A DNA stretch of 64,000 bases, taken from positions 3,844,001 through 3,908,000 of the forward strand of contig NZ_JAUSUT010000001.1 in assembly GCF_030814215.1 (NCBI RefSeq), in the 5' to 3' direction. Numbering within the stretch: the first letter of the stretch is position 1; every line of letters begins with the position of its first letter. Positions 43,950 to 52,978 of this stretch are shown piece by piece. The notes beneath the pieces are model-generated. The model was given only the letters and a program-made list of their open reading frames with translations, was not told where the DNA came from and made no database searches. The translations under genes and the position numbers were made by a program. This DNA comes from Amycolatopsis thermophila (GTDB lineage: Bacteria; Actinomycetota; Actinomycetes; Mycobacteriales; Pseudonocardiaceae).

Positions 43950-45097
43950 AGCGCCGCCCCTTCCCGGACCGCGGCCTTCTCGATCACGTCGGCGGCCGCG
44001 GCCGCACCACCGTACCCCCGCACGATCCCGGACATCTCCCGCACGTTCGCGCCGATCCGCGAGTCGGAGGTGACCTCCAGCACCGCGTTGTGCAGGGCTT
44101 GCGCCGTCACGTCCGCGCGGTCGAGCGTGACGCCCAGCCCCAGCTCGGCCAGGCGCGCCGCGTTCAGCCGCTGCTCGGCCATCTGCGGCACCGCCACCAT
44201 CGGCACCCCGTGGTACAGCGATTCCAGCAGGCTGCCCATCCCGGCGTGGGTGACGAACGCCGACGCCGCGGCGAGCACGTCCAGCTGCGGCACCATCGGT
44301 GCGATCTCCACGTGGTCCGGCACCGGTCCCAGCTCGGCGGGGTCGATGTGGCGGCCGATCGCCATCACGGTGTGCCAGCCCAGCCCCGCGGCCACGTCGG
44401 CGCAGGTGCGGAAGAACTCCGGCTGGTCGGTGAAGCACGAACCGAGGGACACCAGCAGCACCGGCCTGTCCGACGGCGGCCGCCAGCCGCCCTCGGGCGC
44501 GCGCAGGGCCGGGCCGGCGAAGGTGTGCTCCGGGCCGAGCAGTTCCGGCGACATCTGGATCTCCCGCGGCACGAACACGACCTTGGGGTCGGTCACCGCC
44601 TGGAACTCCTCGACCGTGCAGCCCAGTCCGCGGGAGTCCAGGAACCGCTGGAACCGTTGGTACACGGGCAGTTCCGCCAGGGTGTCCACGCCGAACGCGA
44701 CGCGCTCCCAGCCCGGGAACAGCGCGTGCGTGGGGGACAGCTGCACCATCGGCAGACCGCGCTCGCACGCCAGGATCTTCCCGGCGAAGGCGACGAAGTC
44801 GTAGGCGACCACGTCCGGCGGCTCGTCGTCGCACGCCGCCGCCAGCACCGGGAGCGCGGCCTCGGCGTCGCGGTGGTACATCTCCACGCCCGCCATCAGG
44901 TCCTCCGGAGGCGGCCCGGGGTCGCGCACCCCCGGCAGCACCACCGGTTCCGCCCCGGCCGCGCGCACCTGCGGCACGAAATCCTCGCCCACCGCGTAGC
45001 TGACGCGCCAGCCGCGGGACACCAGCTCGCCCACCACCGCCAGCGTCGGGTTGACGTGACCGTGGTCCGGCGCGTTGACGAACAGCACGTGCCTCAT
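43946..45097 (-). CDS. MGT/GT1-family glycosyltransferase
   Basis: A 383-residue GT-B glycosyltransferase of the macrolide type (OleD/YjiC group), which attaches a sugar to small molecules. The N-terminal catalytic motif is APDHGHVNPTL; the C-terminal donor site has SAFVTHAGMGSLLESLYHGVPMVAVPQMAEQ. ATGA overlap with the upstream hydrolase and GTGA overlap with the downstream one show tight coupling. No sugar-nucleotide genes or polyketide genes are nearby, so it may act on imported or shunt products or in detoxification. Confidence 0.9.
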   Translation of the reverse strand: MRHVLFVNAPDHGHVNPTLAVVGELVSRGWRVSYAVGEDFVPQVRAAGAEPVVLPGVRDPGPPPEDLMAGVEMYHRDAEAALPVLAAACDDEPPDVVAYDFVAFAGKILACERGLPMVQLSPTHALFPGWERVAFGVDTLAELPVYQRFQRFLDSRGLGCTVEEFQAVTDPKVVFVPREIQMSPELLGPEHTFAGPALRAPEGGWRPPSDRPVLLVSLGSCFTDQPEFFRTCADVAAGLGWHTVMAIGRHIDPAELGPVPDHVEIAPMVPQLDVLAAASAFVTHAGMGSLLESLYHGVPMVAVPQMAEQRLNAARLAELGLGVTLDRADVTAQALHNAVLEVTSDSRIGANVREMSGIVRGYGGAAAAADVIEKAAVREGAAL

Positions 45098-45987
45098 CGC
45101 GCCACCCCGCAGACGACGTGCTCGACCGGCGCGCAGTACGGCAGGCCGGACAGCGGCTGTCCGGCGAAGAACCGCAACGCCAGGTCCACGATCTCGGCGG
45201 GCCGCTCCAGGTGCACGAGGTGGTCCGCGCCGTGAATCGTGGTGAACCGCGCGTCGGCGCAGCGCGCCGCGGCTTCCCGGCTCAGCCGCGGTGTGGTCAG
45301 CGGATCGTGTTCGCCGGTGGTGACCAGCACGGGGACGGGCAACACGGAGCCGTCGTCGCCCGGGTGGTCCAGCAGCCGCCGCGTGTTGTCGAGGTACTTG
45401 GCGACATCGGCGTCGGTCATGGTGTTGACCAGACCGCCCACGCACCGCCGGACCGCGGCCTGCCGCCGCACACCCGGTTGTCCGCTCAGCATCAGGTCCA
45501 GCACCTCCGCGGTGAACTCCTCGTGGCGCCCCTGCTCGGCCAGCTCGACGCTGCGCGAGATGCGCTGGCGCAGCCGTCCGGTCACGTGCGACATGGTGCC
45601 GACCAGCAGCAGCCGCCGGACCCGTTCGGGCCGCAGCTGCGCCCACCGGTGCGCGACGCCGCTGCCGTACGAGGCGCCGACCATGTGCACCGGACCGGGG
45701 GCGACGTGGTCGAGGAGGTGGTCGAGCGCGCCGGCGAGGAAGTCCACCCCGTACTCCGGCGGCAGCCGGTCGGCGGTGCCCCAGCCCGGCAGGTCGACGG
45801 TGATCACGTCGGCCTCCGCGAGGAGCTCGCGTTCGATGCGGCCCCACGCGTCCTTGTGCTGGAACGCGCCGCCGACCAGGACGACCGGCTCGAGTCCGCC
45901 GCCCGATCCGTACACTTTCCTGCCCTCGTAGGCGAATCCGCCGAACGTGAGCGGGACGATCTCCTGCCGGGTGGTCATTGCCGTCAC
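45094..45987 (-). CDS. alpha/beta hydrolase, Ser nucleophile
   Basis: A 297-residue hydrolase, first gene of the hydrolase-glycosyltransferase-hydrolase operon. The elbow is G-A-S106-Y-G; the acid is in TTGEHDPLT and the His in HGADHLVHLERP. The GTG at 45987 has AAGGAA seven bases upstream; the ATG at 45978 is a possible alternative. The frame further upstream is not homologous. Possible roles include ester or thioester cleavage of the compound glycosylated by its partner. Confidence 0.85.
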   Translation of the reverse strand: MTAMTTRQEIVPLTFGGFAYEGRKVYGSGGGLEPVVLVGGAFQHKDAWGRIERELLAEADVITVDLPGWGTADRLPPEYGVDFLAGALDHLLDHVAPGPVHMVGASYGSGVAHRWAQLRPERVRRLLLVGTMSHVTGRLRQRISRSVELAEQGRHEEFTAEVLDLMLSGQPGVRRQAAVRRCVGGLVNTMTDADVAKYLDNTRRLLDHPGDDGSVLPVPVLVTTGEHDPLTTPRLSREAAARCADARFTTIHGADHLVHLERPAEIVDLALRFFAGQPLSGLPYCAPVEHVVCGVAR

Positions 45988-46187
45988 AGCGAAGTTCCTT
46001 GGTCTCGGTTTCGGGCCCGCCACGTAACCACGTCGTCGCCCGTTCGCGCGCCGCGGAAACTCGATGGAGCCAACATCTCCACACGCACGTGTGACCGGCT
46101 TCCGTGATGCGAAACCGTGCCGCGGCCGGGCTGCCGCCGGCGGGGCGTGGTGCGGGGACACTGATCCCGGCCCGGTTGGATGGACCC

Positions 46188-46493
46188 ATGACCGTGACGT
46201 TCCTGCTGCTCGTCCGGCTGTCCGAGGACGGGGCGGCCGCCTTCGACGCCTACGAGGATTCGGTGCTGCCGCTGCTGGCCGAGTACGGCGGGCGCCTCGA
46301 GCGGCGGGTGCGCTCCCTCGACGACCGCACCGAGGCGCACCTCGTGTCGTTCCCCGGCGAGCAGGAGTTCGGCGCCTACCGCGACGATCCCCGGCGCGCC
46401 GCCGCCACGCCGTCGCTGGCGCGGTCGGGCGCGGTGGTCGAACTCCTGCCCGTCCGGGACCTCACTTCCCGAAGCCGGCCGTCAGGCCGCTGA
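46188..46493 (+). CDS. small protein, dimeric alpha-beta barrel-like
   Basis: A 101-residue protein beginning MTVTFLLLVRLSEDGAAAFDAYE and VLPLLAEYGGRLERRVR, a pattern similar to DUF1330 or other dimeric alpha-beta barrel proteins, which act as small oxygenases, isomerases or sensors. No catalytic residue is evident. It overlaps the convergent permease gene by 32 bases. The ribosome site is weak. Confidence 0.65.
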   Translation: MTVTFLLLVRLSEDGAAAFDAYEDSVLPLLAEYGGRLERRVRSLDDRTEAHLVSFPGEQEFGAYRDDPRRAAATPSLARSGAVVELLPVRDLTSRSRPSGR

Positions 46494-47280
46494 CCAGCTG
46501 CCGCCGGCCCAGGACGTACAACGCCAGCACCGGCAGCGTGGACAGCACGACCGCCGCGAGCACCGCCGGGATGTTGACCCGGAACTGCCCCTGGAACGAC
46601 CACAGCGCGAGCGGCAGCACCCGCTGGTCCGGGCTCTGCGTCAGGATCAACGGGAACAGGAACCCGTTCCACACGTTGAGCCCGTCGTACACCGCGACGG
46701 TGATCACCGCGGGCCGCGTCATCGGCAGCACCAGGCTGAGCAGCATCCGCCAGTCCCCGGCGCCGTCCACCCGCATCGACTCGAACAGCTCGTTCGGCAC
46801 GTCGCGCAGGAAGTTCGCCAGGATGACCACCGACAGCGGGATCGCGAACGCCACCGACGGCAGGATGATCGCCAGCAGCGTGTCGTACAGCTTCGCCCGC
46901 GTGATCAGGTAGTAGACCGGGATGATCGTGGCCTGCAGCGGGATCGCCAGCCCCAGCAGGAAACCGCGGTAGGTCATCCGCGAGAACCAGCTCGTGCCGC
47001 GCACCACGTAGTAGGCCGCCATCAGCGACACCGCGACCGCGATCGCCACCGTCGCCGCGGTCACCACCACGCTGTTGAGGAAGTAGCGCCAGAAGTCGTT
47101 CTCCAGCACCAGTTCGTACGCGCTCGCGGTGGGCGGGGACGGCAGGGACAGGGGATTGGAGTCGTAGAACCCGCGCTGGTTGCGCAAGCTCGTCACGACC
47201 ACGTAGTAGACCGGCACCAGCACGATGCCCAGCCAGACCAGCCCGGCCAGGCCACCCGCGAAGTTGGGACGGGTCCGCAT
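46462..47280 (-). CDS. carbohydrate ABC transporter permease (MalG type)
   Basis: A 272-residue inner-membrane subunit with about six helices. The EAA loop that contacts the ATPase reads ELFESMRVDGAGDWRMLLSLVLPM. The ATG at 47280 has GGAGG five bases upstream and overlaps the MalF-type stop by one base (TGATG). It is the last gene of the binding protein-permease-permease operon. Confidence 0.92.
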   Translation of the reverse strand: MRTRPNFAGGLAGLVWLGIVLVPVYYVVVTSLRNQRGFYDSNPLSLPSPPTASAYELVLENDFWRYFLNSVVVTAATVAIAVAVSLMAAYYVVRGTSWFSRMTYRGFLLGLAIPLQATIIPVYYLITRAKLYDTLLAIILPSVAFAIPLSVVILANFLRDVPNELFESMRVDGAGDWRMLLSLVLPMTRPAVITVAVYDGLNVWNGFLFPLILTQSPDQRVLPLALWSFQGQFRVNIPAVLAAVVLSTLPVLALYVLGRRQLVSGLTAGFGK

Positions 47281-48212
47281 CACGCGCCCTCCAGCTGACT
47301 GCCCCGGCGGAAACTCGACAGCTTCGACAGGCCCAGCGACAACGCCAGTCCGGCGACGACCAGCAGCACGGCCAGGGTGCTCGCGCGGCCCATGTCGTTG
47401 CCGGAGAACCCGGACAGGTACATGTCCAGCGGCAGCAGGCGGGTCGCGTCGCCCGGTCCGCCGCCGGTCAGCACGAACACCAGGTCGAAGTAGGTGAGCG
47501 ACCCGACCGTCATCAGCGTGGACGACGTGATGATCGTGTACCGCAGCTGCGGCAGCGTGATGTGGAAGAACTGCCGCACCCGCCCGGCGCCGTCCAGTTG
47601 CGCCGCCTCGTACAGCGACGCCGGGATCTGCCGCACGCCGCCCTGGTAGAGCAGGGTGTGGAACGGCACGAACTGCCACGCGATCACGAAGACCACCACG
47701 TACAGCGCCAGGGTCGGGTCGCCCAGCCAGTCCTGCGACAGCACGTCGAGCCCGAACGCGCGGCTCATCCCGAAGTTCGGGTCCAGCAGCGCCTTGAACG
47801 CGATCGCGATGGCCGCCGCGGACAGCAGCATCGGCAGGAAGTACAGCACCCCGAGCACGGCGCGGAACCGGCCGCGCCCGGCGATCAGCACGCCGAGCAG
47901 CAGCGAGATCGGCGTCTGCACCAGCCAGCTGAGCACCATGACCTGCACCGACAGCCAGATCGCGTGGTAGGTGGCCGGATCGGTCAACGCCGCGGCCCAG
48001 TTGGCCAGCCCGGCCCAGGACGGGTCGCCGATGCCGTCCCACGCCATGAAGCTGAGCACCGCGACCCCGCCCAGCGGCACGACCGCGAACACCGCGAAGA
48101 AGGCCAGCGCGGGCACCGCCATCAGCGGGCTCGGCCCGGTGCGACGGCGGGCCCGGCCGGGCGCCGGCGTGCGTGCCGGCGCCCGGTGCCGCTTCTCGAG
48201 TACGGTGCTCAC
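47280..48212 (-). CDS. carbohydrate ABC transporter permease (MalF type)
   Basis: A 310-residue permease. A cytoplasmic basic N-terminus (to about residue 28) precedes about six helices, and the EAA loop is SLYEAAQLDGAGRVRQFFHITLPQL. GTG start overlapping the stop of the binding-protein gene by four bases. It pairs with the MalG-type subunit downstream. Confidence 0.92.
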   Translation of the reverse strand: MSTVLEKRHRAPARTPAPGRARRRTGPSPLMAVPALAFFAVFAVVPLGGVAVLSFMAWDGIGDPSWAGLANWAAALTDPATYHAIWLSVQVMVLSWLVQTPISLLLGVLIAGRGRFRAVLGVLYFLPMLLSAAAIAIAFKALLDPNFGMSRAFGLDVLSQDWLGDPTLALYVVVFVIAWQFVPFHTLLYQGGVRQIPASLYEAAQLDGAGRVRQFFHITLPQLRYTIITSSTLMTVGSLTYFDLVFVLTGGGPGDATRLLPLDMYLSGFSGNDMGRASTLAVLLVVAGLALSLGLSKLSSFRRGSQLEGA

Positions 48213-49513
48213 TGCCCGATCGTCGCGTTCATGTTGGCGGAGAACTGTTCCGGCGTGATCTGCTTGAGGAACAGCTGCTCCAGGTTGGTCAGCAGCGCGT
48301 CGGCCTGGCCCGGCGAGAGCGCCTGGTCCCAGGACAGCTGGAAGTTCGGCGCCCCGCTGGCCATGTCGTAGATGTAGGACAGGTACTGCGGGTCCTCGGA
48401 CTTGGCGAGCTTGTCCTCGATGCCGGTGACGGGCGGCACCGAACCGCCGGCGAGCAGCGAGTCGACGTAGGCGTCGTTCATCATCCCGTCCCGCAGGTAC
48501 TGCAGCGCGGCCTGCTTCTGCCCGTCGCTCGCGGTGGCCGAGATCGACCAGTAGTTGGCCGGGTTGCCGACGATGTTCTTCGGGTCGCCGGTGCCGCCGG
48601 GCACGGTGGGGAAGGTCGTCCAGCCGAGCTTGCCGTCGGTGATGAACCCGGGGTCGGCCTGCTTGATCGTCGGGAAGGCCCACGAGCCCATCAGGTACAT
48701 CGCGGCCTTGCCGGTGAACAGCAGCGCGGTGTCGGCGTTGCTGTCGGTGGCGATCGAGTTGAAGCCGCGGACGAACCCGCCCGCGTCGACGAGCTGCTGG
48801 ATCATCGTGTTGGCGCGGATGATCGCCGGTTCCGACCACGCGCCGGGCTTGTTGGCGGCGACGGCGTTGAACACCTCGGGACCGCCGATGCGGTCGACGA
48901 GGTACTCCTCCCACATCAGCTGCGGCCACTTGCTCTGCCCGCCCAGCGAGAACGGCGCGATGCCGGCCGCGTTGAACCGCGGCACCAGGGCCATCAGGTC
49001 GTCCCACGTCTTCGGCGGCTGCGCGCCGATCCGGTCGAACAGTTCCTTGTTGTAGAACAGGACGACCGGCTGCATGCCGTTGTTCGGGACCGCGTAGGTC
49101 TTGCCGTCGAGCACGCCGGTCCTGGCGACCGACGGCAGGAAGCGGTTGACGAAGGCGGGGTTGTTCGCGGCCTCCTGCGACAGGTCCATGATCTTGCCGG
49201 AGTCCACCCAGGACCGGAGCAGGCCGCCGCTCCAGCTGAAGACCAGTGTCGGGGCCTCGCCCGCGCCGATCGCGGTGCGGATCTTCTGCTTGTAGGCGTC
49301 GTTGCCGAAGTACTGCGCGTCGATCGCTGCGCCGGGGTTGCTCTGGCTCCAGGTCTCGAACGACGTGCGGAACGTCTGCTCGTCGCCGCCGGTGAGGGCC
49401 CAGGCCGTGGCGCCGCTGCCGCCGGCGGGACCGCTGGTGCCGCAGGCGGTGAGGGAGAGAACCGCGGCCATCCCGGCCGCGATCACGGCGGTGCGCCGCT
49501 TGACCAGTGTCAT
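48209..49513 (-). CDS. extracellular sugar-binding lipoprotein (family 1 solute-binding protein)
   Basis: A 434-residue lipoprotein. The signal peptide (MTLVKRRTAVIAAGMAAVL) ends in a lipobox LTAC with Cys24. The mature part is a type 1 solute-binding fold, likely for an oligosaccharide. The ATG at 49513 follows GGAAGG. A LacI-type palindrome lies 23 bases upstream. No ATP-binding subunit is in the operon; actinomycetes often use one shared ATPase (MsiK) for several such systems. Confidence 0.93.
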   Translation of the reverse strand: MTLVKRRTAVIAAGMAAVLSLTACGTSGPAGGSGATAWALTGGDEQTFRTSFETWSQSNPGAAIDAQYFGNDAYKQKIRTAIGAGEAPTLVFSWSGGLLRSWVDSGKIMDLSQEAANNPAFVNRFLPSVARTGVLDGKTYAVPNNGMQPVVLFYNKELFDRIGAQPPKTWDDLMALVPRFNAAGIAPFSLGGQSKWPQLMWEEYLVDRIGGPEVFNAVAANKPGAWSEPAIIRANTMIQQLVDAGGFVRGFNSIATDSNADTALLFTGKAAMYLMGSWAFPTIKQADPGFITDGKLGWTTFPTVPGGTGDPKNIVGNPANYWSISATASDGQKQAALQYLRDGMMNDAYVDSLLAGGSVPPVTGIEDKLAKSEDPQYLSYIYDMASGAPNFQLSWDQALSPGQADALLTNLEQLFLKQITPEQFSANMNATIGQ

Positions 49514-49535
49514 GATGCGCCTTCCCCATCGAAGG

Positions 49536-49551
49536 TCCGAAAGTTTTCGGA
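49536..49551. promoter_or_regulatory. LacI-type operator of the ABC operon
   Basis: TCCGAAA-GT-TTTCGGA is a perfect palindrome in the leader of the binding-protein gene, 23 bases from its start. The motif GAAANTTTTCGG recurs before the divergent lacI-type gene. Confidence 0.7.
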
Positions 49552-49636
49552 AACACTCTGGTGTGTGTCGGAAGATATGCCGAGGCGACAAGCCGGTCAA
49601 GAGCTGTTTTCACGTCAGTGAGCGGGTTATAGTCGC

Positions 49637-49652
49637 TTGAAACTTTTCGGCA
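49637..49652. promoter_or_regulatory. second LacI-type operator, before the regulator gene
   Basis: TTGAAACTTTTCGGCA shares GAAANTTTTCGG with the palindrome at 49536-49551, with a less perfect left arm. It ends 19 bases before the regulator's GTG, suggesting autoregulation. Confidence 0.6.
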
Positions 49653-49670
49653 ACATCAATGGAGGTTGCG

Positions 49671-50690
49671 GTGCCGGCGGGTTCTCAGCGGGCGACCCTC
49701 GCGATGGTGGCGGAGGTCGCGGGGGTGTCGCTGCCGACGGTCTCCAAGGTGCTCAACGGTCGCGGCGACGTGGCCGCCGCGACCCGGGAGCGGGTGCAGG
49801 AGGTCATCCGCGAGCTGGGGTACGTCCCGCAGCCCGGACGGCGCCCGGCCGCCCCCGCGCGGGTGGTGGACCTCGTGTTCGACGACCTGGTCAGCCCGTA
49901 TTCGCTCGAGGTGCTGCGCGGGGTCACCGACGCGGGCGTGGAGAGCGGCGTGGACGTCGTGGTCGGGCGCCTGCCGGAGCGGGAGGACGACGACTGGGCC
50001 CGCCGCCTGCGCGTCGCGGGGCGGGAAGGGCTGATCGTGGTCACCTCCGAGCTGACCCGCGCCCAGGTCGAGGGCTTCGCGCGCGCCGGGCTGCCGCTGG
50101 TCGTGATCGATCCGCTGAACCTGCCGCGCGTTGAGGTGACCAGCGTCGGCGCGACCAACTGGAACGGCGGCGTCGCCGCGACCGAGCACCTGCTGGGCCT
50201 GGGGCACCGGCGCATCGCCTACGCCGGCGGCCCGGTGCAGGCGTCGTGCAGCCAGGCCCGCCAGCACGGTTACCGCGCGGCACTGGAGAACGCCGGGGTC
50301 GCCGCCGATCCGGCACTGATCCTGCACGGCGCGTTCGGCTACCCGGACGGCCTGGAGATGGGCGGGCGGCTGCTCGACCTGCCCGAACCGCCGACCGCGG
50401 TGTTCGCCGGCAGCGACGCGACCGCGCTGGGCGTCATGGAGGCGGCCCGGCGGCGGGGACTGCGCGTGCCGGAGGACCTGTCCGTGGTCGGCTTCGACGA
50501 CACCATGCTCGCCGAGCTGGCGACCCCGGCGCTGACCACTGTCCGGCAGCCGCTGCAGGACATGGGCCGCGTCGCCCTGCGCACGCTGCTGCGGCTGGCC
50601 GCGGGCGAAACCCTCGACTCACATCACGTGGAGCTGGCCACCCATCTGGTGGTGCGCGATTCGACGACGAACCTGCAAGGAGCACCATGA
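49671..50690 (+). CDS. LacI family transcriptional regulator
   Basis: A 339-residue repressor. The N-terminal helix-turn-helix and hinge is TLAMVAEVAGVSLPTVSKVLNGRGDVAAATRERV; the rest is a periplasmic-binding-like sugar sensor domain. The GTG at 49671 has GGAGG five bases upstream; an ATG at 49659 is less well placed. It is divergent from the ABC operon and coupled to a GH3 gene (ATGA overlap), so the signal is presumably the sugar they handle. Operators are visible in between. Confidence 0.93.
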   Translation: MPAGSQRATLAMVAEVAGVSLPTVSKVLNGRGDVAAATRERVQEVIRELGYVPQPGRRPAAPARVVDLVFDDLVSPYSLEVLRGVTDAGVESGVDVVVGRLPEREDDDWARRLRVAGREGLIVVTSELTRAQVEGFARAGLPLVVIDPLNLPRVEVTSVGATNWNGGVAATEHLLGLGHRRIAYAGGPVQASCSQARQHGYRAALENAGVAADPALILHGAFGYPDGLEMGGRLLDLPEPPTAVFAGSDATALGVMEAARRRGLRVPEDLSVVGFDDTMLAELATPALTTVRQPLQDMGRVALRTLLRLAAGETLDSHHVELATHLVVRDSTTNLQGAP

Positions 50691-52978
50691 CGCAGCCGAC
50701 CTGGCGTGACCGCGCCCTGTCCCCGGAGAGCCGGGCGCAGGCCCTGCTGGCGGAGATGACGCTGGAAGAGAAGGTGGCGCAGCTGGGCAGCGCGTGGCCG
50801 GGCAACGAACAGCTCAACGGGAACGTCGCGCCGATGCAGGACGTGTTCGCGCGCGGCGGGGTGCCGTTCGAGCAGGCGCGGGAGAACGGCATCGGGCACG
50901 TGACCAGGGTGTTCGGCACGGCACCGGTCAGCGCCGACGACGGTGCGGCGCGGATCGAGGCGCTGCAGCGGGAGATCGTCGAGGAGACCCGGCTGGGGAT
51001 TCCGGCGATCGTGCACGAGGAATGCCTGACCGGATTCACCACCTACGGCGCCACCGTGTATCCGACGGCGCTGGCATGGGCGGCGACGTTCGACCCGGAG
51101 CTGGTCGAGCGGATGGCCGCGGCGATCGCGGACGACATGCGCGCGGTCGGCGTGCACCAGGGGCTGGCGCCGGTGCTGGACGTCGTGCGCGACTACCGCT
51201 GGGGCCGGGTCGAGGAAACCCTGGGCGAGGACCCGTACTTGGTCGGCGCGCTGGGCACGGCGTACGTGAAGGGCCTGGAACGCACCGGGATCGTCGCCAC
51301 CCTCAAGCACTTCGCCGGGTACTCGGCGTCGCGCGCGGCGCGCAACCACGCGCCGGTGTCGATCGGGCCGCGCGAGCTGCGGGACGTGATCCTGCCGCCG
51401 TTCGAGATGGCACTGCGGGAGGGCGGCGCGCGGGCGGTGATGAACGCCTACGTCGACCTCGACGGCGTGCCCGCGGCGGCGAACCCCGAGCTGCTGACCG
51501 GGATCCTGCGCGACGAGTGGGGTTTTCCGGGCGTCGTGGTGTCCGACTACTGGGCCGTCGCGTTCCTCAAGAGCATGCACCGGGTCGCCGACAGCGTCGG
51601 GCAGGCCGGGGCGCTCGCGCTGGCCGCCGGGATCGACGTCGAACTGCCGGACACCCTGTGCTACGGCAAGGAACTCGTCGAGCTGGTGCGCTCCGGCGAG
51701 GTGCCGGAGTCCCTTGTGGACCGGGCGGTCGCGCGGCTGCTGCGCCAGAAGGCGGAACTGGGCCTGCTCGACCCGGACTGGGTGCCGCGGGCGCGGCCGG
51801 TGGACCTGGACTCGCCGCGCAACCGGGCGATCGCGCGGGAGGTGGCGGAGAAGTCGGTGGTGCTGCTGGCCAACGACGGCACCCTGCCGCTGACCGCGCG
51901 GCGGATCGCGGTGGTCGGGCCGTGCGCGGACGATCCGCTGGCCTTCATGGGCTGCTACTCGTACCCGAACCACGTGCTGCCCCGGTATCCGGAGTACGGC
52001 ATCGGGGTCGCGGCGCCGTCCCTGCTGGAGTCGCTGCGGGCCGAACTGCCGGACGCCGTCGTGACTTCGGCGGCCGGGTGCCCGATCCGCGTCGAGGATC
52101 GGTCCGGGTTCGCCGAGGCCGTCGAGGTGGCGCGTTCGGCGGACGTGTGCGTCGCGGTGGTCGGCGACCGGGCGGGCCTGTTCGGCGAAGGCACGTCCGG
52201 TGAGGGCTGCGATGCGCCGGACCTGCGGCTGCCCGGGGTGCAGGACGAGCTGCTGCGTGAGCTGCTGGCCACCGGCACGCCCGTGGTCGTGGTCGTGGTG
52301 TCCGGGCGGCCGTACGCCCTCGGCGACCACCCGGCGGCGGCGCTGGTGCAGGCGTTCATGCCCGGCGAGGAGGGCGGTCCGGCGCTCGCCGGTGTCCTTT
52401 CCGGACGGACGAACCCGGGCGGGCGGTTGCCGGTCCAAGTGCCGCGGGTGGCCGGTGCGCAGCCCAGCACGTACCTGCAGCCGCCGCTGGGCGGCAACAG
52501 CGAGGGGATCAGCAACCTCGACCCGAGCCCGCTGTTCCCGTTCGGGCACGGCATCTCCTACACGACGTTCGAGTACTCGGAGCTGACGCTCAGCGCGGGC
52601 GAGGTCCCCACCGACGGTGCGGTCGAGATCTCCGCGGTGGTGCGGAATTCCGGTGCCCGGACCGGCGACGAGGTGGTGCAGCTCTACGTGAGCGACGTGC
52701 AGGCGCAGGTGACCCGCCCGGTGCGGCAGCTGGCCGGGTTCGCGCGGGTGACCCTCGACCCGGGCGAGAAGACCACCGTGACGTTCCGCCTGCACGCGGA
52801 CCGGCTCGCGTTCACCGGCCTGGACCTGCGCCGGATCGTGGAACCCGGCACGATCGAGGTCTTCGTCGGGCGCTCCGTGGACGACCTGCCGTGCCGCGGC
52901 GCGTTCGAGCTGACCGGCCCGGTGCGCGAGGTGGGACACGACCGCGTGCTGACGACCCCCGTCAGCTGCCGGCCGTGA
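50687..52978 (+). CDS. glycoside hydrolase family 3 enzyme (beta-glucosidase/beta-xylosidase type)
   Basis: A 763-residue GH3 enzyme. The (beta/alpha)8 domain contains KHFAGYSASRAARNHAP and the nucleophile Asp287 in VVVSDYW; the second alpha/beta sandwich and a C-terminal fibronectin III-like domain (GDEVVQLYVSD) follow. There is no signal peptide, so it acts in the cytoplasm on the imported oligosaccharide. Exact specificity (glucose, xylose or other) is open. ATGA overlap with the LacI-type gene. Confidence 0.93.
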   Translation: MTQPTWRDRALSPESRAQALLAEMTLEEKVAQLGSAWPGNEQLNGNVAPMQDVFARGGVPFEQARENGIGHVTRVFGTAPVSADDGAARIEALQREIVEETRLGIPAIVHEECLTGFTTYGATVYPTALAWAATFDPELVERMAAAIADDMRAVGVHQGLAPVLDVVRDYRWGRVEETLGEDPYLVGALGTAYVKGLERTGIVATLKHFAGYSASRAARNHAPVSIGPRELRDVILPPFEMALREGGARAVMNAYVDLDGVPAAANPELLTGILRDEWGFPGVVVSDYWAVAFLKSMHRVADSVGQAGALALAAGIDVELPDTLCYGKELVELVRSGEVPESLVDRAVARLLRQKAELGLLDPDWVPRARPVDLDSPRNRAIAREVAEKSVVLLANDGTLPLTARRIAVVGPCADDPLAFMGCYSYPNHVLPRYPEYGIGVAAPSLLESLRAELPDAVVTSAAGCPIRVEDRSGFAEAVEVARSADVCVAVVGDRAGLFGEGTSGEGCDAPDLRLPGVQDELLRELLATGTPVVVVVVSGRPYALGDHPAAALVQAFMPGEEGGPALAGVLSGRTNPGGRLPVQVPRVAGAQPSTYLQPPLGGNSEGISNLDPSPLFPFGHGISYTTFEYSELTLSAGEVPTDGAVEISAVVRNSGARTGDEVVQLYVSDVQAQVTRPVRQLAGFARVTLDPGEKTTVTFRLHADRLAFTGLDLRRIVEPGTIEVFVGRSVDDLPCRGAFELTGPVREVGHDRVLTTPVSCRP

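Noticed and set aside
43946-45097. Part of a macrolide biosynthetic gene cluster.
   Set aside because: No polyketide synthase, sugar-nucleotide or tailoring genes flank the operon; neighbours are a methyltransferase, an ADP-ribosylglycohydrolase and a sugar importer.
46080-46094. CACACGCACGTGTG as an operator for the hydrolase-glycosyltransferase operon.
   Set aside because: The symmetry is imperfect and short, so it is not distinguishable from chance.
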